The notes under the pieces are model-generated. The model was not told where the DNA came from. It made no database searches and saw only the letters and a program-made list of their open reading frames with translations. Source: Gammaproteobacteria bacterium (GTDB taxonomy: Bacteria > Pseudomonadota > Gammaproteobacteria > Pseudomonadales > M0112). Taken from it: a DNA stretch of 7,151 nucleotides. A program made the translations under genes and the position numbers. The stretch lies in contig SBFY01000023.1 of NCBI GenBank assembly GCA_006227085.1, positions 1-7,151 on the forward strand, in the 5' to 3' direction. Below, in pieces: positions 1 to 6,717 of the stretch (the first letter of the stretch is position 1; each line of letters opens with the position of its first letter).

Positions 1-490
1 GGGTCACCAGCACCGCAATGCGGTTGTTGCCGTGGACGTAATTGCCCAGCACGCCGTCATCGGCCTTGGCATGCACCACGCGGCGCACGGAAATGTTCTC
101 ACCGATTTTCTGCACCAGCGCGGTACGGGCCGTTTCAAGGCCATCGGCCAGCAGTTGCTCCAGCGAAGAAGCCGGTGCGGCAAAGGCGGCATCCACGACT
201 TGCTGCACAAATGCCAGGAAGTTGTCATCGCGTGCCACGAAATCGGTTTCGCTGTTCACTTCCACCATCACGCCACGCTTGCCGTCATCGGATACCTTGG
301 TGGCGACCACGCCATCAGCGGCCACACGGCCGGCTTTCTTGGCAGCCTTCATGCTGCCGGATTTGCGCAGGTCTTCAATCGCCTGCTCGATATCACCATT
401 GGCGGCTTCCAGGGCTTTCTTGCAGTCCATCATGCCCAGGCCAGTGCGCTCACGCAGTTCTTTCACCAGGGAGGCTGAAATCGTTGCCAT
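1..490 (-). CDS. tsf: Elongation factor Ts, N-terminal part (truncated by window edge)
   Basis: EF-Ts is the cytoplasmic nucleotide-exchange factor that releases GDP from EF-Tu so that it can rebind GTP and aminoacyl-tRNA. The first 163 codons are present and the reading frame runs open off the left edge. The protein begins MATISASLVKELRERTGLGM, the typical N-terminal UBA-like domain (about residues 1-50), followed by the core domain carrying the signature TDFVAR at residues 82-87, which contacts EF-Tu. The ATG at 488-490 gives an N-terminus of family-standard length. It is preceded on the minus strand by a GGAG Shine-Dalgarno core about 7 nt upstream. It lies 95 nt downstream of rpsB on the same strand, the usual rpsB-tsf operon, with an intrinsic terminator between them that should lower tsf expression relative to rpsB. 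Identification is secure; only the C-terminal part is missing. Confidence 0.97.
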   Translation of the reverse strand, partial: MATISASLVKELRERTGLGMMDCKKALEAANGDIEQAIEDLRKSGSMKAAKKAGRVAADGVVATKVSDDGKRGVMVEVNSETDFVARDDNFLAFVQQVVDAAFAAPASSLEQLLADGLETARTALVQKIGENISVRRVVHAKADDGVLGNYVHGNNRIAVLVT

Positions 491-540
491 GTTGTTTCTC
501 CATTACGTACGTGCCGGCCACCTGCGGGCGGCCACGGCTT

Positions 541-570
541 GAAAAAAACAGGCCCGGCCAAAGCCGGGCC
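541..570 (-). terminator. Rho-independent terminator / attenuator between rpsB and tsf
   Basis: On the minus strand a perfect 8-bp GC-rich stem (GGCCCGGC / GCCGGGCC, positions 563-570 and 551-558) closes a 4-nt loop and is followed after two bases by seven consecutive T residues (542-548). That is a textbook intrinsic terminator. It starts 15 nt after the rpsB stop codon and lies about 50 nt before the tsf start. No convincing tsf promoter is visible after it. An attenuator at this place is known in E. coli, where read-through supplies tsf. I infer the same partial termination here. Confidence 0.88.
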
Positions 571-585
571 ACGGGATCAGCCGGC

Positions 586-1329
586 TCAGGCTTCGGCCTT
601 GCCGCCTTCGACTTCGACGAATTCGCTCGCCGGACGACCGCCACGCCCTTTGGCACGGCCTTCCTCGATCGCATCGGCAATCGCGCCCACGAACAGCTTC
701 ACGGAGCGGATCGCGTCATCGTTGCCGGGGATCAGGTAGTCCACGCCTTCCGGGTCGGAGTTGGTATCGACGATACCGATCACCGGGATACCCAGCTTGT
801 TGGCTTCACGCACGGCAATGCGCTCGTGGTCCACGTCGATCACGAACAGGGCATCCGGCAGGCCGCCCATGTCCTTGATACCACCGATGCTCAGCTCCAG
901 CTTCTGCATTTCGCGGGTGCGCATCAGGGCTTCTTTCTTGGTCAACTTTTCGAAGGTGCCATCACGGGATTGCTCTTCCAGTTCGCGGAAACGCTTGATG
1001 GAGGCACGGATGGTCTTGTAGTTGGTCAACATGCCACCCAGCCAGCGGTGTGACACATACGGCATCCCCACGCGGGAAGCCTGCTCGGCAATGATCTTGC
1101 CGGCTGAACGCTTGGTGCCGACAAACAGGATCTTGTTGCCTGATGTGGCCAGACGCTCAACCAGTGCCAGGGCTTCCTGGAATGCTGGCAAGGTATGCTC
1201 GAGGTTGATGATATGGATCTTGTTACGCGCGCCAAAGATGTATTGACGCATTTTCGGGTTCCAGAAACGGGTCTGGTGACCAAAATGCACGCCCGCCTGG
1301 AGCATGTCACGCATGGTGATGTTCGGCAT
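586..1329 (-). CDS. rpsB: 30S ribosomal protein S2
   Basis: S2 is a late-assembling small-subunit protein that sits between the head and body of the 30S particle and helps recruit S1. The 247-residue product has the family N-terminus with HFGHQ at 15-19, KILFVGTKRSAGK at 66-78, HRWLGGMLTNYKTIRASI at 94-111, a charged helical insertion around 112-148, and the C-terminal signature PDALFVIDVDHERIAVREA at 158-176. The length compares with 241 in E. coli; the extra residues are a Gly/Arg-rich then acidic tail (about 225-247). The frame is open upstream to an ATG at 1429-1431, which would add 34 residues. I chose the ATG at 1327-1329 because MPNITMRDML matches the family start and an AGAGGA Shine-Dalgarno (1337-1342) lies 7 nt before it. 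It is the first gene of rpsB-tsf and is preceded by a structured leader likely to bind S2 itself. Confidence 0.98.
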   Translation of the reverse strand: MPNITMRDMLQAGVHFGHQTRFWNPKMRQYIFGARNKIHIINLEHTLPAFQEALALVERLATSGNKILFVGTKRSAGKIIAEQASRVGMPYVSHRWLGGMLTNYKTIRASIKRFRELEEQSRDGTFEKLTKKEALMRTREMQKLELSIGGIKDMGGLPDALFVIDVDHERIAVREANKLGIPVIGIVDTNSDPEGVDYLIPGNDDAIRSVKLFVGAIADAIEEGRAKGRGGRPASEFVEVEGGKAEA

Positions 1330-1469
1330 GAGAGAGTCCTCTGTTTGGGTTATGCCTCCATGCACCCGTCGGACCCAACCCATACCCTTTTGCAAGGGAT
1401 CAAGGCACCCGGGAACGCCGTGTTGGTGCATGTGTGTCGTTAATCCCGCCGGGCACCATGCCCGACGAG
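1330..1469 (-). promoter_or_regulatory. rpsB 5' leader with hairpin and H-type pseudoknot (S2 autoregulatory leader, t44-like)
   Basis: Reading the minus strand 5' to 3', I see four elements. First is an 11-bp stem (1469-1459 with 1455-1445, three of the pairs G-T) with a 3-nt loop. Second is CATGCACC (1432-1425), exactly complementary to GGTGCATG (1366-1359). Third is a 5-bp hairpin with a GCAA (GNRA) loop (1398-1385). Fourth is TTGGGT (1378-1373), exactly complementary to ACCCAA (1350-1345). The two long pairings interleave in the order A-B-A'-B', so together they form an H-type pseudoknot. The last strand ends 2 nt before the AGAGGA Shine-Dalgarno (1337-1342). Gammaproteobacterial rpsB leaders (Rfam t44 family) are known to carry a pseudoknot through which S2 represses its own translation. 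Position and topology fit, but I have not aligned the sequence to the family model. The 5' limit is inferred from the promoter. Confidence 0.75.
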
Positions 1470-1475
1470 GCGCGC

Positions 1476-1504
1476 TTTATACCATAGTCTGGCGATAAAT
1501 TGAA
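1476..1504 (-). promoter_or_regulatory. rpsB promoter with extended -10
   Basis: On the minus strand TGGTATAAA gives a TATAAA -10 hexamer (1476-1481) with the TGn extension just upstream. TTCAAT (1499-1504) stands at 17-bp spacing as a weak -35; an overlapping TTGTTC (1502-1507) is at 20-bp spacing. Directly after the -10 comes the GC-only discriminator GCGCGCC, which predicts a start near 1469. Extended -10 plus GC-rich discriminator is typical of ribosomal-protein promoters that are repressed by ppGpp/DksA, and gammaproteobacterial rpsB promoters are known to have this form. Regulation here is inferred, not shown. Confidence 0.7.
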
Positions 1505-1545
1505 CAATCCTGCCACTCACAACCCACAATACCTGACTGCTGGGC

Positions 1546-1551
1546 TACAAT
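1546..1551 (+). promoter_or_regulatory. Candidate -10 of the map promoter
   Basis: TACAAT matches the sigma-70 -10 consensus at 5 of 6 positions and lies 35 nt before the map start. At 17-bp spacing the -35 position reads CCCACA, which matches only the last three bases of TTGACA, so this is a weak promoter or one needing an activator. It diverges from the rpsB promoter, the two -10 boxes being about 65 bp apart. This is the best plus-strand candidate I find in 1440-1586. Confidence 0.35.
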
Positions 1552-1586
1552 AAGCGGCCTTTTGGAAGCCCGACCCGCCCTGACCC

Positions 1587-2369
1587 ATGTCCGTGACCGT
1601 GAAAACCCCTGACGAAATCGAACGCATGCGCGTGGCCGGCCGCCTGACGGCCGAGGCCCTGGACATGATCGTTCCCCATGTGCAGCCCGGCATCAGCACC
1701 GCCGAACTGGATCGCATCTGCCACGACTACATCACCAACACCCAGCAGGCCATCCCGGCACCGCTCAATTACCACGGGTTCCCGAAGTCGATCTGCACCT
1801 CGGTGAATGAGGTGGTCTGCCATGGCATCCCGGCCGACAACAAGATCCTCAGGAACGGTGACATCATCAATATCGATATCACCATCATCAAGGACGGCTA
1901 CCACGGCGACAGCAGCATCATGGTGTTTGTTGGCGAGCCCCCGAAACATGCCGAACGGCTGGTGAAAGTCACCCAGGAATGCCTGTACCGCGCCATTGAT
2001 ATCGTCAAACCCGGCGCACGCCTCGGTGACATTGGCCACATCATCCAGACCCATGCCGAAAGCAACCACTATTCGGTGGTGCGTGAATATTGCGGCCATG
2101 GCATTGGCCGGGTGTTCCATGAAGACCCGCAAGTGCTGCATTACGGCCGCCCCAACACCGGCCTGGTGCTGCAGGAAGGCATGACCTTCACCATCGAACC
2201 AATGATCAACCTCGGCAGCCACAAGACCAAACTCAACAAGCGCGATGGCTGGACAGTCACCACCGCCGATGGCCGCCTGTCGGCCCAATGGGAGCACACG
2301 CTCGCCGTCACTGCCGATGGCGTGGAAGTGCTGACGGCCCGCCCCGGCGAACCCTGGTTCAAAGGCTGA
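1587..2369 (+). CDS. map: Methionine aminopeptidase, type I
   Basis: This metalloenzyme removes the initiator methionine from nascent proteins when the second residue is small. The 260-residue length fits type Ia enzymes (264 in E. coli), with no N-terminal zinc-finger extension. All expected active-site residues are present: His79 in NEVVCHGIP, metal ligands Asp97 (NIDIT) and Asp108 (HGDSS), His171 in EYCGHGIGR, His178, Glu204 in TIEPM and Glu236 in QWEHT. The start is secure because MSVTVKTPDEIERMRVAGRL aligns with the family N-terminus. However, no Shine-Dalgarno is visible in the C-rich 15 nt before the ATG; the nearest purine run, GGAAG, is about 20 nt upstream. map is divergent from rpsB, as in E. 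coli, and is followed after 2 nt by glnD, so the two are probably co-transcribed. Confidence 0.97.
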   Translation: MSVTVKTPDEIERMRVAGRLTAEALDMIVPHVQPGISTAELDRICHDYITNTQQAIPAPLNYHGFPKSICTSVNEVVCHGIPADNKILRNGDIINIDITIIKDGYHGDSSIMVFVGEPPKHAERLVKVTQECLYRAIDIVKPGARLGDIGHIIQTHAESNHYSVVREYCGHGIGRVFHEDPQVLHYGRPNTGLVLQEGMTFTIEPMINLGSHKTKLNKRDGWTVTTADGRLSAQWEHTLAVTADGVEVLTARPGEPWFKG

Positions 2370-2371
2370 TC

Positions 2372-5080
2372 ATGCAACTGCCACTGCTGCCTGATGACGT
2401 CCTCGACACCAGCGCCCTGTCACAGGCGCTCGACAACGGCAGCAACCCGGTCAAGCTCTACAAGGAAACCCTCAGCAAGGCCAGCGAGGCACTCAACCAG
2501 CGCTTCCGCGAAGGCGCCGATGTGCGCGAACTGGTGTGGATGCGTGCGGCCGTGGTCGATGCCGTGCTCAGCGAAGCCTGGAAGCGCATTGACTGGCCGG
2601 ACAGCCCGGCCGCCAGCCTGATCGCGGTCGGTGGCTACGGTCGTGGCGAACTGCACCCGCAATCCGATATCGACCTGCTGATCCTGATCGAGCGGGAAGA
2701 CCCTTCCCTGGATAGCCGGCTGGAAAAACTGATCACCCTGTTCTGGGACATGGGCCTGCACATCGGCCACAGCGTGCGCACCATCAATGAATGCATCAGT
2801 AACGCCCGTGATGACATCACGGTGGCCACCAACCTGATGGAATCGCGATTACTGGAAGGCAAAAGCCAGCTGTTCCAGACCATGCGCGAACAAACCGGCC
2901 CTGCCCAACTCTGGCCCAGCACGGCGTTTTTCCGCGCCAAATGGGATGAGCAAATCGCACGCCATCGCAAATACAACGACACCGAATACAACCTCGAACC
3001 GAACATCAAGACCTGCCCGGGTGGATTGCGTGACATCCAGATGATCGGCTGGGTCATCAAGCGGCACTTCGGTGCGGAAACCCTGCGCGACCTGGTCGAA
3101 CACGGCTTTATCACCGAGATGGAATACAGCACGCTGGCCGAGGGGCAGGCGTATTTATGGCGCATCCGCTACGCCCTGCACATGATCACTGGCCGGCCGG
3201 AAGACCGCCTGCTGTTCGATCACCAGCGCAAGGTGGCAGCACTGCTCGGCTTTGATGCCGACAGCAACCAGGGCGTTGAGCAGTTCATGCGCAGCTATTT
3301 CCGCTGGGCCATGATGCTGTCAGAGCTGAATGACCAGTTATTGCAACACTTCGATGAAACCATCCTGCGCGCCTGCGAACCGGAAACGATCCTCACGCTG
3401 AACCAGCGCTTCCGCGTGCGCAATAATTACATCGAAGCGACCAATGACCGCGTCTTCAAAACCTACCCGCCGGCCTTGCTGGAAATCTTCCTGTTGATGG
3501 CACGTTATGACGGCATCCAGGGCGTGCGTGCATCGACGATTCGCCTGATCCGCTCCAACCGTTTCCTGATTGACGATGATTTCCGTGCCGACCCACGCAA
3601 TCACCAATTGTTTCTGGAAATCCTGCGCGCGCAACACAAGGTCAGCGAGCAGATCAAGCGCATGAAACGCTACGGCGTGCTGGGTCGCTACATCCCGGCG
3701 TTCGGGCAGATCATTGGCCAGATGCAGTTTGACCTGTTCCATATCTATACCGTCGATGCCCATACCTTGCTGTTACTCGCCAACCTGCGCCGCCTGCGCA
3801 AGGAAGACATGCAGGAGCAGTTCCCGATTGCCCATGGCATCGTGCAGCGTTTGCCCAAAATCGAATTGCTGTACCTGGCCGCGCTGTTCCATGACATCGC
3901 CAAAGGCCGCAAGGGTGATCACTCCACATTGGGCGCGGTCGATGCGCGCGAGTTTTGCCTGCTGCACGGGCTCAGCAATCGCGATACCAATCTGGTGGCA
4001 TGGCTGGTGGAGCATCACCTGATGATGTCCTCCACTGCACAGCGCAAGGACATTTCCGATCCGGATGTGATCCGTGAATTTGCGCTGGAGATGGGCGACA
4101 TCACCCATCTCGATTACCTGTATGTGCTCACCGTTGCAGACATCAATGCCACTAACCCGACGCTGTGGAATGCCTGGCGTGACTCCCTGTTGCGCCAGCT
4201 GTATACCGAAACCAAACGCATGTTGCGTCGTGGCCTTGAGCACCACATCGACAAGCGTGACTGGGTCGCTGACACGCAAAACGCGGCCATTGGTAAATTG
4301 GCCATCAAGGGATTCACGCCTGAGCAGGTCATGAAACTCTGGGGCAACCCCGGCGATGATTACTTCCTGCGCGAAACTGCCAACGACATTGCCTGGCACA
4401 CCGAAGCCATTGCCGCACACCGCGAACCGGAGAAGCCGCTCATCCTGATCAAGGAATCGACCGACAGCCAATTCCAGCAAGCCACGCAGATCTTTATCTA
4501 CATGCCAGACCGCATCGGTATTTTTGCCACCGTGGCAGCCACCATGGAGCAGCTGGATCTCAATATTGTCGATGCCCGCATTTTCACCTCACAAAACGGT
4601 TATGCGGTCGATACGTTCTATGTGCTGGATGCCGATGGCCAACCGCTGGGTAATGATCCGGCACGGTTCGGGCATATCCGCCAAACCCTGCTTGATGCCC
4701 TGAAAAACCCGGAAGAACTGAAATCCCTGGTGCAGCGTTACACCCCACGCAAGCTCAAGCATTTCCGCATGCCGACTGAAACCATCCTCACCCAGGACGA
4801 GCAAAAGAACTGCACCGTGCTGGAAATCATCACCCCGGACCGACCCGGCATCCTGGCGCGCATTGGCCGCATCCTGGTCGAGCAGAACATCCGCCTGCTG
4901 AATGCCAAGATCACCACCCTGGGCGAGCGCGTGGACGATATTTTCTTTATCAGTGATGCCGATGGCCAGATGATCACCGACACTGCACAACAACAAAGCC
5001 TGCAAGCTGCCATTCGTGAGCAACTGGATGCGGGCGCGAGCCGCCATGACACCGGCACCCACGGAGCCATTCGCATATGA
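2372..5080 (+). CDS. glnD: Bifunctional PII uridylyltransferase / uridylyl-removing enzyme
   Basis: GlnD is the primary glutamine sensor of nitrogen control. It uridylylates PII proteins (GlnB/GlnK) when glutamine is low and removes UMP when glutamine is high, acting through PII on glutamine synthetase adenylylation and NtrBC. The 902-residue product (890 in E. coli) shows the full domain order. The nucleotidyltransferase domain has GGYGRGELHPQSDIDLL at 87-103 with metal ligands Asp99 and Asp101. The PII-UTase helical region has YNLEPNIKTCPGGLRDIQ at 206-223. The HD hydrolase domain has His464 (YTVDAHT), His507-Asp508 (LFHDIAKG) and Asp590 (VADINATN). Two C-terminal ACT domains, about 706-780 and 816-890, sense glutamine. 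The frame is open 28 codons further upstream inside map, but ATG 2372 is preferred: it follows the map stop by 2 nt, has an AAGG element 6 nt before it, and gives a normal length. Both activities look intact. The 3' end overlaps dapC by 4 nt. Confidence 0.98.
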   Translation: MQLPLLPDDVLDTSALSQALDNGSNPVKLYKETLSKASEALNQRFREGADVRELVWMRAAVVDAVLSEAWKRIDWPDSPAASLIAVGGYGRGELHPQSDIDLLILIEREDPSLDSRLEKLITLFWDMGLHIGHSVRTINECISNARDDITVATNLMESRLLEGKSQLFQTMREQTGPAQLWPSTAFFRAKWDEQIARHRKYNDTEYNLEPNIKTCPGGLRDIQMIGWVIKRHFGAETLRDLVEHGFITEMEYSTLAEGQAYLWRIRYALHMITGRPEDRLLFDHQRKVAALLGFDADSNQGVEQFMRSYFRWAMMLSELNDQLLQHFDETILRACEPETILTLNQRFRVRNNYIEATNDRVFKTYPPALLEIFLLMARYDGIQGVRASTIRLIRSNRFLIDDDFRADPRNHQLFLEILRAQHKVSEQIKRMKRYGVLGRYIPAFGQIIGQMQFDLFHIYTVDAHTLLLLANLRRLRKEDMQEQFPIAHGIVQRLPKIELLYLAALFHDIAKGRKGDHSTLGAVDAREFCLLHGLSNRDTNLVAWLVEHHLMMSSTAQRKDISDPDVIREFALEMGDITHLDYLYVLTVADINATNPTLWNAWRDSLLRQLYTETKRMLRRGLEHHIDKRDWVADTQNAAIGKLAIKGFTPEQVMKLWGNPGDDYFLRETANDIAWHTEAIAAHREPEKPLILIKESTDSQFQQATQIFIYMPDRIGIFATVAATMEQLDLNIVDARIFTSQNGYAVDTFYVLDADGQPLGNDPARFGHIRQTLLDALKNPEELKSLVQRYTPRKLKHFRMPTETILTQDEQKNCTVLEIITPDRPGILARIGRILVEQNIRLLNAKITTLGERVDDIFFISDADGQMITDTAQQQSLQAAIREQLDAGASRHDTGTHGAIRI

Positions 5081-6267
5081 CGCCGGAACTTGACCAGCTG
5101 CACCCGTACCCGTTCCAGAAACTGGCTGAACTGTTTCGCGACATCACGCCCGCCAGTAAACCCGCCGTGTCGCTGTCGATTGGCGAACCACAACATGAGG
5201 CACCGCAGGCCGTGATTGATGCCCTCATCCAGCACATGGATGGTCTCGGCAATTACCCGAAAACGCAGGGCATCCCGGCACTGCGCCAGACCATTGCCCG
5301 CTGGCTGGAAAAGCGGTTTTCACTGCATGCCAACAGCGTTGATGCCGAACGCCATGTGCTGCCGGTCAACGGCACGCGCGAAGCCTTGTTCTCGTTTGCA
5401 CAAGCCGTCATTGATCGCAGCCAGAAACCGCTGGTGCTGATGCCGAACCCGTTCTACCAGATCTATGAAGGCGCAGCGTTACTGGCTGGCGCCGAGCCGT
5501 ACTATCTTGATTGTGCTGACAACGGCCAACCCGATTACCACGCTGTGCCGGATGATGTGTGGGCACGCTGCCAATTGTTGTATGTATGCTCACCCGGCAA
5601 CCCGACCGGCGCCGTCACAGACATGGCGACCCTGCAATACCTGTTGCAGAAAGCCGTTGCGCACGACTTTGTCATTGCCGCCGATGAGTGTTATTCCGAA
5701 ATCTATTTCGATGAAGCCAACCCACCCACCGGCATGCTGGCCGCCTGCCAGGCACTCGGCATGCAGGATTACCGGAATTGTGTGGTCTTCCACAGCTTGT
5801 CCAAGCGCTCGAATGTGCCGGGGCTGCGCTCAGGCTTTGTCGCTGGCGATGCCGCGATCCTCGAACGCTATCACCTGTACCGCACCTATCACGGCTGCGC
5901 GATGGGCCTGCCGACGCAATACGCCAGCATCGCAGCCTGGGGCGACGAACAACACGTGATCGATAACCGCGCCTGCTATCGCCGCAAGTTTGCTGCCGTG
6001 CTGGACATCCTTGGTGACCTGCCCGGCTTCCACTGGCCGGATGCCGCGTTCTACCTGTGGCCGCAGCTACCCTTCGATGCGCTGGCCTTCACCCGCGAGC
6101 TGTACCGGCAGGAAAATATCATCGTGCTGCCGGGCCAATTCCTGTCCCGTGAACACGATGGCCATAATCCCGGCGCCGACCGTGTGCGCATTGCCCTGGT
6201 GGCTGGCGAAGCCGAATGCATTGATGCCGCCCAGCGCCTGCACCGGGTTTACCAGCAGTTTTTATAG
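5077..6267 (+). CDS. dapC: Succinyldiaminopimelate aminotransferase (PLP, class I/II)
   Basis: The predicted reaction is glutamate-dependent amination of N-succinyl-2-amino-6-oxopimelate to N-succinyl-LL-diaminopimelate, the step after DapD on the way to lysine and peptidoglycan meso-DAP. The 396-residue protein is a fold-type I aminotransferase. It has NPFYQIY with the stacking Tyr127, SPGNPTG at 172-178 with Asn175, Asp203 in AADECYSE, the PLP-binding Lys243 in SLSKRSNVPGLRSGF, and the C-terminal carboxylate-binding Arg371 in RVRIAL. Fold alone cannot separate DapC from AspC or ArgD relatives. The assignment rests on the N-terminus (MTPELDQLHPYPFQKL), which I recognise from proteobacterial DapC, and on the nearby dapD. 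Its ATG overlaps the glnD stop (ATGA), and GGAG at 5063-5066 lies 10 nt upstream, so translational coupling with glnD is likely. Confidence 0.92.
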   Translation: MTPELDQLHPYPFQKLAELFRDITPASKPAVSLSIGEPQHEAPQAVIDALIQHMDGLGNYPKTQGIPALRQTIARWLEKRFSLHANSVDAERHVLPVNGTREALFSFAQAVIDRSQKPLVLMPNPFYQIYEGAALLAGAEPYYLDCADNGQPDYHAVPDDVWARCQLLYVCSPGNPTGAVTDMATLQYLLQKAVAHDFVIAADECYSEIYFDEANPPTGMLAACQALGMQDYRNCVVFHSLSKRSNVPGLRSGFVAGDAAILERYHLYRTYHGCAMGLPTQYASIAAWGDEQHVIDNRACYRRKFAAVLDILGDLPGFHWPDAAFYLWPQLPFDALAFTRELYRQENIIVLPGQFLSREHDGHNPGADRVRIALVAGEAECIDAAQRLHRVYQQFL

Positions 6268-6336
6268 GCGTTCGCGCCGGTGGTTTGTTATCCTTGCCGC
6301 TGATCCAGCAAACAAGGCCCGGCAAGCAGGCAAGCC

Positions 6337-6693
6337 ATGACCACGCTCTACGGCATTCCCAATTGCGATACCGTGAAAAAAGCCCGCCGCTGGCTGGACG
6401 ATCACGGCGTGGCCTACCGCTTCCATGACCTGCGTGAAGACCCGGTTGGCGACAAGCGTCTCGCACAATGGCTGGCCGCTGTGGGTGCAGACACCCTGGT
6501 GAACCGCCGCAGCACCACCTGGAAACAACTGGCAGAAAACGATCGCCCGGACAGTGGCAATCCGGAAACCGTCATCGCCTGCCTGTCACAACACCCGACA
6601 CTGGTGAAGCGGCCAGTGCTGGAACACGGCAAAACGATTCATGCCGGTTTTAACACCGACGATTACACCCGTTTGTTTAACCTGAAGACCTAA
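6337..6693 (+). CDS. ArsC/Spx-family small reductase-like protein (YffB type)
   Basis: This 118-residue protein has the thioredoxin-like fold of the ArsC/Spx/MgsR family and is the same length as E. coli YffB, which it resembles from end to end. It starts MTTLYGIPNCDTVKKARRWL, placing the conserved Cys10 at the N-terminus of the first helix, and has KRPVLEHGK at 91-99 with the conserved Arg-Pro. There is no CxxC as in Spx; the only other cysteine is Cys82. Arg57-58 and Arg92 could match two arsenate-contacting arginines of true ArsC, but the third position reads GFN, so arsenate reduction is doubtful. YffB relatives have been proposed to act as glutathione-dependent thiol reductases, with the physiological substrate unsettled. 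The E. coli homologue sits next to dapE, and here the gene lies between dapC and dapD, suggesting a link to DAP synthesis. The Shine-Dalgarno is weak (AGGCAAGCC before ATG). Confidence 0.9.
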   Translation: MTTLYGIPNCDTVKKARRWLDDHGVAYRFHDLREDPVGDKRLAQWLAAVGADTLVNRRSTTWKQLAENDRPDSGNPETVIACLSQHPTLVKRPVLEHGKTIHAGFNTDDYTRLFNLKT

Positions 6694-6717
6694 CCCAAAA
6701 AAGCAATAGGAAGCACC

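Noticed and set aside
32..1053. Long plus-strand open frames opposite tsf and rpsB (for example 32-478 and 175-1053)
   Set aside because: They lie antisense to two securely identified ribosomal/translation genes and encode no recognisable protein. High GC makes such shadow frames common.
1330..1431. In-frame 34-codon upstream extension of rpsB starting at 1431
   Set aside because: The added residues match nothing in S2, and the frame runs through the structured leader. The internal ATG at 1327-1329 has the Shine-Dalgarno and the family N-terminus.
2288..2371. 28-codon upstream extension of glnD inside the end of map
   Set aside because: It would overlap map by 82 nt and add a sequence with no GlnD likeness. 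ATG 2372 directly after the map stop gives the expected length.
6267..6278. GGCG-TTCG-CGCC mini-hairpin just after dapC as a terminator
   Set aside because: The stem is only 4 bp and is followed by a G/T mix rather than a U run, so it is at most a minor 3' structure.
6293..6326. CTTGCCG / CGGCAAG inverted repeat before the YffB-like gene as an operator
   Set aside because: Seven complementary bases around a 20-nt loop in a GC-rich region can arise by chance, and no promoter elements accompany it.
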